Assembly: GCA_947488905.1 (NCBI GenBank)
Contig: CANLBJ010000007.1
Span: 62,001 to 126,000 of the forward strand
Direction of reading: 5' to 3'
DNA from: Ulvibacter algarum
GTDB taxonomy: Bacteria; Bacteroidota; Bacteroidia; Flavobacteriales; Flavobacteriaceae
DNA length: 64,000 bases
Positions 14,785 to 23,125 of the stretch are shown piece after piece. Numbering within the stretch: the first letter of the stretch is position 1; each line of letters begins with the position of its first letter. A program made the translations under genes and the position numbers. The notes under the pieces were generated by a model, which was given only the letters and a program-made list of their open reading frames with translations, ran no database searches and was not told where the DNA came from.

Positions 14785-17256
14785 TTGTCCTTTTTTATAG
14801 ACGTTATATTACCGATACCATTAAAACAGACATTTACTTATTCTGTAAATAAAGACGAAGCTGCTTTTTTAAAGCAAGGTTTTCGTGTAGCTGTACCTTT
14901 TGGTAAGTCTAAGGTGTATACAGCTATTGTGTTTCAAGTTCACGACCAAGCACCACAAGGATATGAGACAAAATCTATAGATCATATACTAGATGAGAAG
15001 GCTGTTATTACAGAAAAACAAATCACACACTGGCAATGGATGGCATCTTATTATATGTGTACGCTAGGTGAGATAGTAAAAGCAGCATTGCCTAGTGCAT
15101 TTTTATTAGAGAGTGAAACAAAAATCACATTAAACTTAAAAAATAAAACAGTCGAAGAACTTCAAGAAATTGAAACAAATCTTACAGATGAAGAGTATTT
15201 AATTTTTGAAGCATTACAGGCGCAACCGGTTCTTCATATTAATGACCTACGTTCTATTCTTAATAGAAGCAACGTGGTTAAGGTAATGCACCAGTTATTA
15301 GATAAAGAAGTTATTACAGTAGAAGAGGAGCTTACAGAAAAATACTCTCCAAAACTGAGACGTTATGTTAAGCTAAAGCAGGAATACGTTGCAGAAGAGT
15401 CATTAAAAGAATTACTAGAAACGTTGTCTAAGGCTCCAAAACAAAAGACAGTATTGATGACACTTTTTATGCTCACAGGCCAAAGTCCAAAACCTGTTGA
15501 TACCATAAGTTTGCAAAAGAAGAGCGGTACAACAGCTTCTGTGCTAAAAGCATTAATTAATAAGGGAATACTCGAAGAGTATTTTATTCAAAAAGATAGA
15601 GTGGAATATGAAGGTGAAGCTGCTGAGGCCACCAAAACCTTATCAAATGCACAAGAAACAGCGCTAAGTGAGTTAAAATTAGCATTTCAGCAACACGAAA
15701 TAGCATTATTACACGGTGTTACTTCTAGCGGAAAGACAGAGGTGTATGTAAAGTTAATTGAAGATGCAATTAAAGAAGGTAAGCAGGTTTTGTATATGCT
15801 GCCAGAGATTGCATTGACCACTCAATTGATATCTAGACTTCAACACTATTTTGGGGAGCTAGTGTCTGTCTATCATTCAAAATACACTTTAAACGAGCGT
15901 GTGGAGGTCTGGAATAATGTGATGGACTGTAAGCCCAAAGCCCAAATTATTTTAGGAGCACGTTCTTCAATATTCTTGCCTTTTTCTAAACTAGGGTTGA
16001 TTATTGTAGATGAAGAACATGAGCCTTCTTTTAAACAATATAGCCCAGCACCTCGTTACCATGGTCGTGATAGCGCTATAGTTTTAGCTTCTATGCATGG
16101 TGCAAAAACTTTACTAGGTTCTGCAACACCGTCATTGGAGACTTTTCATAATGCAGAGGCTAATAAATATGGGTTGGTTACTTTATCAAAGCGTTTTAAC
16201 AATGTTTTGATGCCAGAAATAGAACTAGTAGATATTAGAGATAAGTATCGTAAAAAGAAAATGACAGGTCATTTTAGTGATCGTTTGTTAGAAGAAATTA
16301 AGGTGGTCTTGGATCAAGGTGAACAAGTAATTCTTTTTCAAAATAGACGTGGTTTTTCTCCAGTTATAGAGTGTACTACTTGTGGTGTTTCTCCTCAATG
16401 TCCCAATTGTGATGTGAGTTTAACGTATCATCAATATAAAAACGAACTGCGTTGCCATTATTGTGGCTACCATATGGGAATGCCAAAAGCTTGCGTAGCT
16501 TGTGGTAGTGAGACTCTTGATGATAAGGGTTTTGGTACAGAGCAAATAGAAACTGAGGTAAAAGCACTTTTCCCTGAGTATAACGTTGCGAGAATGGATC
16601 AAGATACCACTAGAGGTAAACACGCTTATGCAAAGCTTATAGATAAGTTAGAGAATCAAGAGATTGACATCCTCATTGGTACACAGATGGTTGCCAAAGG
16701 GTTAGATTTTAGAAACGTGAGATTAGTGGGGGTGTTAAATGCGGATAACTTGCTTAATTTTCCTGATTTTAGAGCGCATGAACGTAGTTTTCAATTATTG
16801 CAGCAAGTAGCGGGTAGGGCAGGAAGGACAGAAAAAAGAGGTAAAGTTGTGATACAAAGCTATAACCCTCTGCATCAAATTTTACAACAAGTAAGTCAGA
16901 ACGATTATCCTGCAATGTATAAGGAGCAAACAGACGAGCGTTACCAGTTTAAGTATCCTCCTTATTACAGGATGATAAAAATAATGTGTCGAGATAAAAA
17001 CTTTAATAAGCTAGATAAAGCTGCTTTATGGTTTGGTACCGCATTGCGCTCACAGTTAAAAGACAATGTGCTTGGCCCAGAGCCACCTCCTGTGTCTCGT
17101 ATTCGCAATTATTATATCACTAATATCTTAATAAAGATCCCAAAAGAACAATCTTTGTCTAAGACTAAACAAGTGATTGATGTAGTGAGTCGCAGTTTTA
17201 ATGGTATTAAAGAATTTTCTTCGGTAAGGATTACTATAGACGTAGATAACTATTAG
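14785..17256 (+). CDS. priA: primosomal protein N' (replication restart helicase PriA)
   Basis: PriA recognises stalled replication forks and reloads the replisome. The 823-residue protein has an N-terminal fork-binding region (VILPIPLKQTFTYSV), Walker A GVTSSGKTE (Lys317), the box DEEH (409-412), eight zinc-binding cysteines between 530 and 573 arranged as four CxxC pairs, and helicase motifs such as GTQMVAKGLDF and QQVAGRAGR. The start is the TTG at 14785: the homologous N-terminus begins there and no ATG occurs for many codons. It ends just before a perfect palindrome shared with the convergent regulator gene. Confidence 0.97.
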   Translation: MSFFIDVILPIPLKQTFTYSVNKDEAAFLKQGFRVAVPFGKSKVYTAIVFQVHDQAPQGYETKSIDHILDEKAVITEKQITHWQWMASYYMCTLGEIVKAALPSAFLLESETKITLNLKNKTVEELQEIETNLTDEEYLIFEALQAQPVLHINDLRSILNRSNVVKVMHQLLDKEVITVEEELTEKYSPKLRRYVKLKQEYVAEESLKELLETLSKAPKQKTVLMTLFMLTGQSPKPVDTISLQKKSGTTASVLKALINKGILEEYFIQKDRVEYEGEAAEATKTLSNAQETALSELKLAFQQHEIALLHGVTSSGKTEVYVKLIEDAIKEGKQVLYMLPEIALTTQLISRLQHYFGELVSVYHSKYTLNERVEVWNNVMDCKPKAQIILGARSSIFLPFSKLGLIIVDEEHEPSFKQYSPAPRYHGRDSAIVLASMHGAKTLLGSATPSLETFHNAEANKYGLVTLSKRFNNVLMPEIELVDIRDKYRKKKMTGHFSDRLLEEIKVVLDQGEQVILFQNRRGFSPVIECTTCGVSPQCPNCDVSLTYHQYKNELRCHYCGYHMGMPKACVACGSETLDDKGFGTEQIETEVKALFPEYNVARMDQDTTRGKHAYAKLIDKLENQEIDILIGTQMVAKGLDFRNVRLVGVLNADNLLNFPDFRAHERSFQLLQQVAGRAGRTEKRGKVVIQSYNPLHQILQQVSQNDYPAMYKEQTDERYQFKYPPYYRMIKIMCRDKNFNKLDKAALWFGTALRSQLKDNVLGPEPPPVSRIRNYYITNILIKIPKEQSLSKTKQVIDVVSRSFNGIKEFSSVRITIDVDNY

Positions 17257-17279
17257 CGAGTTGAGATAATGAGATATAA

Positions 17280-17327
17280 AAAATGCTTATTTCTGAAATA
17301 GTATACTATTTCAGAAATAAGCATTTT
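17280..17327. terminator. perfect 48-base palindrome, bidirectional terminator
   Basis: Arms 17280-17303 and 17304-17327 are perfect reverse complements with no loop, centred on GTATAC. The arms end in A-run and T-run, so the RNA hairpin works in both directions between the convergent priA and LytTR genes. Confidence 0.85.
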
Positions 17328-17345
17328 AAATTTTATATAAAACTT

Positions 17346-18065
17346 CTAGCTTCTCATAGATGCGGCTAATGCCTCTACAAGTTGTGTTTTTCTATTACGG
17401 CTTAATGGTAATTGCTCTGTATCTAGTTCTATTACTTTACTATTGTATCGTTCTACTTTATCAAGATTTACAATATATGACTTGTGTATTCTTAAAAAAC
17501 GATCTGCTGGTAGTAATGCTTCAAAAGCCTTCATAGTAGAGAGTACAACTAGTGCGTCATGTTCAGTAACTAGTTTTACGTAATCTCCTAGCGCTTCAAT
17601 ATATCTTAACTCGTTAAGAAATACTTTACGTTTTTTAAGATTACTCTTTACAAATATGAAGTCTTCATCATCAAAGCCATCATCATTTTTAAGTTTAAAG
17701 TTTGTGAGTGCTTTATGTACTGCATTTAAGAAACGCTCTTTAGATATAGGTTTTCTTAAGTAATCTACAGCATCATAGTCAAAAGCTTTAAATGCATATT
17801 TAGTCTTACCTGTCACAAATATAATTTGAGGCTTAGTAGTAAGATCATCAAGCAAATCAAAACCAGATAGAATAGGCATCTCTATATCAAGAAAAATCAA
17901 ATCGATTTCTGTTGATGCAAGTCCCATTTTTGCTTCTATGGCATTATTGTATTCAGCCATTAGCTGAAGAGAAGGATGATTTTCTATTAATTTAACAATA
18001 GAAAGGCGTTGTAGTGTAGAATCATCTACAACGGCACATTTAAGAAGGGGTTTGTCCACAGTCAT
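17346..18065 (-). CDS. LytTR-family response regulator
   Basis: A two-component regulator of 239 residues. The receiver domain (about 8-125) has the acidic pair Asp14-Asp15, phospho-acceptor Asp60 in LIFLDIEMP and the conserved Lys in YLRKPIS. The C-terminal LytTR DNA-binding domain (about 138-235) has FLRIHKSYIVNLDKVERY and LPLSRNRK. Such regulators usually pair with a membrane histidine kinase of the LytS/5TM type, but no kinase gene is adjacent. Targets cannot be read from the sequence. It is divergent from rpsF with a gap of about 200 bases. Confidence 0.93.
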   Translation of the reverse strand: MTVDKPLLKCAVVDDSTLQRLSIVKLIENHPSLQLMAEYNNAIEAKMGLASTEIDLIFLDIEMPILSGFDLLDDLTTKPQIIFVTGKTKYAFKAFDYDAVDYLRKPISKERFLNAVHKALTNFKLKNDDGFDDEDFIFVKSNLKKRKVFLNELRYIEALGDYVKLVTEHDALVVLSTMKAFEALLPADRFLRIHKSYIVNLDKVERYNSKVIELDTEQLPLSRNRKTQLVEALAASMRS

Positions 18066-18187
18066 GTAGGTTTAGTAGCACAATTATAGTCAAAATATCG
18101 ATGAACGGCAAGTTTTTTTTATTTTATCGTAATTTTTATACTTTTAATCTTATATTCTATGTTAAATAATTATAATCTTTATGGTGT

Positions 18188-18217
18188 TTGTTATATGAAT
18201 TAAATGTAGTATTTTTG
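18188..18217 (+). promoter_or_regulatory. promoter of the rpsF-rpsR-rplI operon
   Basis: TTG at 18188-18190, then 19 bases, then TATTTTTG at 18210-18217 followed by C. This fits the Bacteroidota -33/-7 consensus very well. The leader before rpsF would be about 45-50 bases. Confidence 0.85.
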
Positions 18218-18270
18218 CACGCTCTTGGCAAAGTGCTGAGAGATTAATCCAATATTAAAGATTTATATTT

Positions 18271-18609
18271 ATGAATCAATATGAAACTGTTTTCATCTTA
18301 AATCCCGTTTTATCTGATGATCAGATAAAGGAAACAGTAAAGAAATACGAAGATATTCTTGTTTCTGGAGGTGCTAAGATGATATCAAAAGAGGACTGGG
18401 GGCTTAAAAAATTAAGCTACGCTATCCAACACAAAAAAAGTGGTTTTTATCACTTAATGGAATACACCGTACCAGGTGAAGTTATCAATGAGCTGGAAAT
18501 AGCTTTTAGACGTGACGAGCGTGTTATGCGTTATTTAACTGTAAGGTTAGATAAACATGCAATTGCTTGGGCAGAAAAAAGACGTAACCGCGATAAACAA
18601 AAAGCATAA
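18271..18609 (+). CDS. rpsF: 30S ribosomal protein S6
   Basis: S6 binds the central domain of 16S rRNA together with S18. The 112-residue protein starts [12 protein letters not shown] and shows the S6 core [20 protein letters not shown] and [12 protein letters not shown]. It is the first gene of the S6-S18-L9 operon, an order shared by most bacteria. A strong promoter lies just upstream. I did not find the conserved S6:S18 leader RNA motif with confidence. Confidence 0.98.
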   Translation: MNQYETVFILNPVLSDDQIKETVKKYEDILVSGGAKMISKEDWGLKKLSYAIQHKKSGFYHLMEYTVPGEVINELEIAFRRDERVMRYLTVRLDKHAIAWAEKRRNRDKQKA

Positions 18610-18611
18610 GT

Positions 18612-18908
18612 ATGGCATCTATTCAAGAACAAGCAAAAGGAAAGAAAGACGGAGAGATCAGATATCTTACTCCTCTTAACATAGAGACTGCAAAGCAAAA
18701 GAAATATTGCCGTTTTAAGAAGTCTGGTATTAAGTACGTAGACTACAAAGATGGTGAATGGTTATTGCGTTTTGTAAACGAACAAGGAAAATTATTACCT
18801 AGAAGATTGACAGGAACATCTTTAAAGTACCAACGTAAAGTTGCTGTAGCTGTAAAGAGATCTCGTCACCTAGCTTTAATGCCTTACGTAACAGATTTAT
18901 TAAAATAA
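18612..18908 (+). CDS. rpsR: 30S ribosomal protein S18
   Basis: S18 pairs with S6 on the platform of the small subunit. The 98-residue protein contains [18 protein letters not shown] and the basic C-terminal [24 protein letters not shown] typical of S18, which binds rRNA. A longer N-terminus than E. coli S18 is usual in Bacteroidota. The start lies two bases after the rpsF stop, so translation is coupled. Confidence 0.98.
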   Translation: MASIQEQAKGKKDGEIRYLTPLNIETAKQKKYCRFKKSGIKYVDYKDGEWLLRFVNEQGKLLPRRLTGTSLKYQRKVAVAVKRSRHLALMPYVTDLLK

Positions 18909-18921
18909 AAACAAGATAGAC

Positions 18922-19377
18922 ATGGAAGTTATATTAAGAAATGACGTTGAAAATCTTGGTTTTGCAGATGATACTGTAACAGTAAGAAATGGATACGGAC
19001 GTAATTATTTGATCCCACAAGGACACGCAGTGCTAGCTACTGTTTCTGCAAAGAAAGTTCTTGCAGAGAAGTTAAAGCAACGTGCCTTTAAAGAGAAAAA
19101 GATAGTAGAAGCTGCTCAAGCTCAAGCTGATAAGCTTACTGGCATTGAGATGAAGTTAACTGCTAAAACTGGTGAAGGAGATAAATTATTTGGTTCTATT
19201 ACTAACGCAGATGTTGCAGAAGCATTAGCGAAAGAAGGTGTAGAAATCGAAAAGAAATTTATTTCAGTTGCTGGTGGTAACATTAAGAGAACAGGACAAT
19301 ATGATGCTAACATTCGTTTCCACAGAGACGTTGTTGCAACCCTTACTTTTGACGTTATAGCAGAAGCTAAAAAATAA
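18922..19377 (+). CDS. rplI: 50S ribosomal protein L9
   Basis: L9 binds 23S rRNA near the L1 stalk with its N-terminal domain and extends outwards by a long helix. The 151-residue protein has the N-terminal MEVILRNDVENLGFADDTVTVRNGYGRNYLIPQG-type motif (only part quoted: NGYGRNYLIP), the linking helix (about 42-75) and a C-terminal domain with KLFGSIT. It is the last gene of the operon before a terminator hairpin. Confidence 0.98.
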   Translation: MEVILRNDVENLGFADDTVTVRNGYGRNYLIPQGHAVLATVSAKKVLAEKLKQRAFKEKKIVEAAQAQADKLTGIEMKLTAKTGEGDKLFGSITNADVAEALAKEGVEIEKKFISVAGGNIKRTGQYDANIRFHRDVVATLTFDVIAEAKK

Positions 19378-19400
19378 GCTTTTCTATTACATATTATATT

Positions 19401-19430
19401 AGCCTTTCTCTTATGAGGAAGGCTTTTTTA
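19401..19430 (+). terminator. terminator of the rpsF-rpsR-rplI operon
   Basis: Arms AGCCTTTCTC (19401-19410) and GAGGAAGGCT (19415-19424) pair with one wobble and are followed by six T residues. It lies 24 bases after the rplI stop. Confidence 0.85.
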
Positions 19431-19449
19431 TTTAATTTTTTTATACCCA

Positions 19450-19920
19450 ATGAAATACGCTAGACTTACCAAAGAACAATTTGAAGAACTAAATCAAGAA
19501 TTTATCAATTTCTTAGCTACACAATCTATTACAGGAGATGAGTGGGCAGATATTAAGAAAAACAAACCAGAGGTGGCAGAAGAAGAGTTAGATATCTTTA
19601 GTGACCTTGTATGGGAAGGTGTGCTTTCTAAAGCAAAATATTTAGAAAATATGAGCGCTAACCAATTGTTCTTATTTCAAGTAGAAGAAACACAAATGAG
19701 TCTAATCTCTTTGAGGGTAAATAATGAAGCTATTGATATTACTACTCCAGAAGGATATGCCTGGTTGCAGAAAAACTACATGGATGACAGTGTAGAATTC
19801 TTTACTTCAGAGAAGGCATTTTCTAAAGACAAAAACAACGATATATTTGGTATTATCAAACAGGGTGCTGTGATGACAAAAGGAAATCTATATCAGTTTT
19901 TTGAGCGTTTTGTTGGGTAA
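19450..19920 (+). CDS. DUF6495-like hypothetical protein
   Basis: A 156-residue acidic cytoplasmic protein of unknown function, widespread in Flavobacteriaceae as far as I recall; the family number is from memory. It begins MKYARLTKEQFEELNQEFINFLA and contains EEELDIFSDLVWEGVL. No catalytic motif, signal or membrane segment is seen. It lies behind the ribosomal operon terminator and runs convergent to the RDD gene. A small palindrome (AAAATCGATTTT, 19960-19971) sits between them. Confidence 0.8.
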   Translation: MKYARLTKEQFEELNQEFINFLATQSITGDEWADIKKNKPEVAEEELDIFSDLVWEGVLSKAKYLENMSANQLFLFQVEETQMSLISLRVNNEAIDITTPEGYAWLQKNYMDDSVEFFTSEKAFSKDKNNDIFGIIKQGAVMTKGNLYQFFERFVG

Positions 19921-19971
19921 GGTTTAGCTTGCGCGAAAATATGCTGGGATTGAAAATTGAAAATCGATTTT

Positions 19972-20538
19972 TTAATTTCTTTCTTGTATCACATACGTTT
20001 TTGCAATCTGGTCGTGCAAAGAACTCTGTGTTTTTAATTCGTTTACCAATAATACAATTATATCGGCTAAAATGATAGCAAAACTTATATTGCTAATCCA
20101 GGTTTGAATTGGGTATTCAATTATCATGCCTTGTGCAAATTCCATAAAACCAGTTAAATCTGCTAATGCTTCATTATTAAATGCTAAAAAGTAAATAGGA
20201 ATATAAAAGATAGCAGGGAAGATGAAAAAAATGCTTCTTAAAAATGATTGTTTTAACCCTATTTGATTAAAATTATGGTCGGTAACTTTTAAATTAAGAG
20301 CCATTTTTCCAAATGTAGCACCATACTTACTTTCCATATATGGCTTATAGAGTATTGCTAGTATTGCTATAGGTAAATATAAAAGGAAGCTTTTAAAATT
20401 CATGATGTTTATGTAGTTAAATGCAGAAGAAAAAATGCTTACAATAATACCATCAATAAAATATGCTCCAGCTCTACTCCAGAATTTTGCATATTCAACG
20501 TTTGATCCTGTGATACTCGATTTGCTGTATTCGATCAT
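19972..20538 (-). CDS. RDD-family membrane protein
   Basis: A 188-residue membrane protein with four hydrophobic segments (near residues 25-45, 50-65, 105-125 and 148-168). The N-terminal FWSRAGAYFIDGIIV and the central YGATFGKMALNLKVTD with a following LKQSFLRS are the RDD family pattern, in which Arg and Asp residues sit in the first segments. Some RDD proteins have been linked to sodium/proton exchange or to membrane partner roles, but this one cannot be assigned. It is followed in transcription by nothing on the same strand and preceded by the lipocalin-like gene 27 bases away. Confidence 0.85.
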   Translation of the reverse strand: MIEYSKSSITGSNVEYAKFWSRAGAYFIDGIIVSIFSSAFNYINIMNFKSFLLYLPIAILAILYKPYMESKYGATFGKMALNLKVTDHNFNQIGLKQSFLRSIFFIFPAIFYIPIYFLAFNNEALADLTGFMEFAQGMIIEYPIQTWISNISFAIILADIIVLLVNELKTQSSLHDQIAKTYVIQERN

Positions 20539-20565
20539 GTTTTTTTGGAAGATTTTTATAATAGC

Positions 20566-21183
20566 TTAATTTATGCGCTTGTAGTAGAACTCTGTATTTC
20601 CGCATGATATTTCTTTACGATTACCATCTTTTGTGTGGTAGCCTTCATTTTTTAAATGTAGTACATTGCGATTAATACTGTGCTTGTTATCTTTTAATTG
20701 AAAACTCCAGATTTGGCCATCTGAAAAATCGAATGTTGTGAAGCTTGGCACTCTATGATAAGAGGCTTTTGTAAAAACGATATCTTCTTTAGTGACGAGG
20801 ATGTCATTCTTAAAAAACTCAATAACATCTTTTTTGATAGTAATTTTATCGACCTTAATATTTGTAGTTGATTTTTTAAACCCCCAGTTAGAATCTGATT
20901 CTGTAATCGTCCAAGTGCCTTGTATTTCTTTAATTAGTTTTGTCTTTTCAATTAATAAAATTGAGTCAAATTTCTTTAAAGCTAATCTTCCCATTTCTGT
21001 ATTCTGACCTTTACTATATGAAAGGTAAAATAGATTCATTGTTTGAGTGGTTTTATTTTCACCTAGGAGATTCAAGGCTTTGTCAAAAGCTATTACTTGT
21101 TGTTCGTTGCTGAAATTATCGTTTTCTTGAGCTAGAACAGTTATGTTTATAAATAATAATAATGCTGAAAGAGTTTTCTTCAT
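20566..21183 (-). CDS. hypothetical secreted protein, lipocalin-like C-terminal half
   Basis: A 205-residue exported protein of unknown role. I start it at the ATG at 21183, giving the signal peptide MKKTLSALLLFINITVLAQ. The frame extends to 21279 but would then overlap the ABC gene and put 32 odd residues before the signal. After a helical part (30-85) the remainder (IQGTWTITESDSNWGFKK, then EFFKNDILV and a final EFYYKRIN) has the strand pattern of lipocalin-like stress proteins. No enzyme motif is seen. Confidence 0.72.
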   Translation of the reverse strand: MKKTLSALLLFINITVLAQENDNFSNEQQVIAFDKALNLLGENKTTQTMNLFYLSYSKGQNTEMGRLALKKFDSILLIEKTKLIKEIQGTWTITESDSNWGFKKSTTNIKVDKITIKKDVIEFFKNDILVTKEDIVFTKASYHRVPSFTTFDFSDGQIWSFQLKDNKHSINRNVLHLKNEGYHTKDGNRKEISCGNTEFYYKRIN

Positions 21184-21226
21184 TGTTTTATAATATTGAA
21201 TTATCTCAAAGTATTGGCTTTGAATA

Positions 21227-23053
21227 TTAAGCCAACGACTGCATCTCCACCAAACTCTGATAAATACCTTTTTTAGCAAGTAGTTCTTCGTGTTTTCCTT
21301 GTTCTACAATCTCTCCTTTGCTGAGCACTACAATATTATCTGCTTTCTGTATAGTAGATAAACGGTGAGCGATGACAATAGACGTTCTGTTTTTCATCAT
21401 ATTCTCTAAGGCTTCTTGTACTAGACGTTCGCTTTCTGTGTCTAGGGCAGAGGTAGCTTCGTCAAGAATCATTATGGGTGGGTTTTTAAGTACGGCTCGT
21501 GCTATACTTAAACGCTGTTTTTGACCACCGCTTAATTTGTTACCACTATCACCTATGTTTGTGTTAATGGTGTCTGGTAATTCTTTTACAAACTCCCAGG
21601 CATTGGCAATTTTTAATGCTTCAAGAATTTCGTCTTCCGTGGCATCTGGTTTCCCTACGAGAAGGTTTTCTTTAATGGTGTCATTAAATAATATAGAGTC
21701 TTGCGTTACAAGCCCCATAAGGCCTCTTAAAGAAACTTGAGTGATTTCTTTAACATTGTCACCGTCAATTGTGATACTGCCTTCATTTACGTCATAAAAA
21801 CGTGTGACAAGGTTTGCGATGGTGCTTTTTCCGCTACCGCTTTGTCCTACTAGTGCAACTGTTTCGCCTTTCTTTACGTTTAATGTAAAATTCTTTAGTA
21901 CATAATCATCTTCATATTTGAATGAGATGTTATTAATAGAAAGTTGATTGTCAAAACCTGCTTTCTCTTTTGCATTAGGCGCGTCTGTTATAGTAGATGG
22001 TGTTTCAAGAATTTCAAGTACTCGTTCTGCAGCTGCATTCCCTTTTTTAACACCGTAGCTTGCTTTACTTATTGCTTTTGCTGGTGTTAAAATATTATAA
22101 GCTAACCCCATATATACTATAAAAGCTGCTGGCTCTAGTGTTCCGTCAATTAAAACCATACGACCACCAAATAATAATAATACACCAATAACTGCAATCC
22201 CTAAAAACTCACTTGTAGGGGAGGCTAAGTTTTGTCTATTTAATAGGCTATTAGAGTACTTGTAATAGCGACTTGTAGAATCTTGAAATTTATTATTAAA
22301 AATAGACTGAGCGTTAAAACCTTTAATAATTTTTAAACCACTTAAAGTTTCCTCAAGAATAGATAAAAAGGTACCCTGTTCTTCTTGTACTTGATGCGAT
22401 TTCTTTTTTAAAGTTTTTCCAATTTTTGAAATAATAAAACCAGAAACTGGGATAAAAATAAACACAAACAAAGTCAATTTAGGGCTTATAGTAAGCATAA
22501 TGATAATTGTAAATAATATCATTAAAGGCTCTCGAACTATTAGTTCTAATATGGATAAGAATGAAGATTGTATAACCTGTACATCACTCGTCATACGTGA
22601 CATGGTATCTCCTTTTTTCTTTTCTGAATAAAATGAAATAGGTAAGTCTAAAGTTTTAAGGTAAAGCGCATTTCTAATGTCTTTTAGAACTCCGTTACGT
22701 AAAAATGTGATAAACCACATAGCTAGATATCCAAAGAAATTTTTCAATAAAAAGGTAGCGATTACAACCCCTATCATATACATTAGTACAGTCATCTCAC
22801 CAGCTTCGGCTACTTTTTGGGTAAGATAAAAGTTAAGCTGTCCTTCAAGATAATCGCCTGTTTCAAGAAATCCAGTATAGGCTGGTGGCTCGGTGAGTGG
22901 TTTTTTGTCGTCAAATAACACCTTTAACATTGGCATTAATGACACGAAGGCTAAGCTCCCAAAAAGCGCATAAAATACATTTGATATAATGTTTCCGTAG
23001 GCATACTTTTTATAGGGTTTTGCAAAGGCCCATATTTTTTTTATGTAATTCAA
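21227..23053 (-). CDS. ABC transporter ATP-binding/permease protein (MsbA-like exporter)
   Basis: A second half-transporter exporter, 608 residues, different from the one at 148-1923. Six membrane segments lie in residues 15-330. The nucleotide-binding domain shows Walker A GQSGSGKST (Lys409), signature LSGGQKQR, Walker B MILDEAT and AHR. The layout matches MsbA, so export of a lipid precursor such as lipid A core is possible; the substrate is not shown by the sequence. Between its start and the phosphohexomutase stop lies a dispersed repeat arm (23086-23112). Confidence 0.93.
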   Translation of the reverse strand: MNYIKKIWAFAKPYKKYAYGNIISNVFYALFGSLAFVSLMPMLKVLFDDKKPLTEPPAYTGFLETGDYLEGQLNFYLTQKVAEAGEMTVLMYMIGVVIATFLLKNFFGYLAMWFITFLRNGVLKDIRNALYLKTLDLPISFYSEKKKGDTMSRMTSDVQVIQSSFLSILELIVREPLMILFTIIIMLTISPKLTLFVFIFIPVSGFIISKIGKTLKKKSHQVQEEQGTFLSILEETLSGLKIIKGFNAQSIFNNKFQDSTSRYYKYSNSLLNRQNLASPTSEFLGIAVIGVLLLFGGRMVLIDGTLEPAAFIVYMGLAYNILTPAKAISKASYGVKKGNAAAERVLEILETPSTITDAPNAKEKAGFDNQLSINNISFKYEDDYVLKNFTLNVKKGETVALVGQSGSGKSTIANLVTRFYDVNEGSITIDGDNVKEITQVSLRGLMGLVTQDSILFNDTIKENLLVGKPDATEDEILEALKIANAWEFVKELPDTINTNIGDSGNKLSGGQKQRLSIARAVLKNPPIMILDEATSALDTESERLVQEALENMMKNRTSIVIAHRLSTIQKADNIVVLSKGEIVEQGKHEELLAKKGIYQSLVEMQSLA

Positions 23054-23085
23054 TAGTGTTGTTTTTGTTAGTAATTGGTTTAATG

Positions 23086-23112
23086 TTGCCCTTCGCCAAG
23101 CTCAGGGTGACA
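23086..23112. repeat. single arm of the CTGAGC/GCTCAG dispersed repeat
   Basis: TTGCCCTTCGCCAAGCTCAG followed by GGTGACA is closely related to the right arm of the inverted repeat at 3842-3867. It stands alone here, between the ABC gene start and the phosphohexomutase stop. Confidence 0.7.
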
Positions 23113-23125
23113 GTTAAACACGTTC

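Noticed and set aside
18218-18270. S6:S18 ribosomal-protein leader RNA
   Set aside because: The leader is short and I could not identify the conserved CCG bulge and pseudoknot with any confidence.
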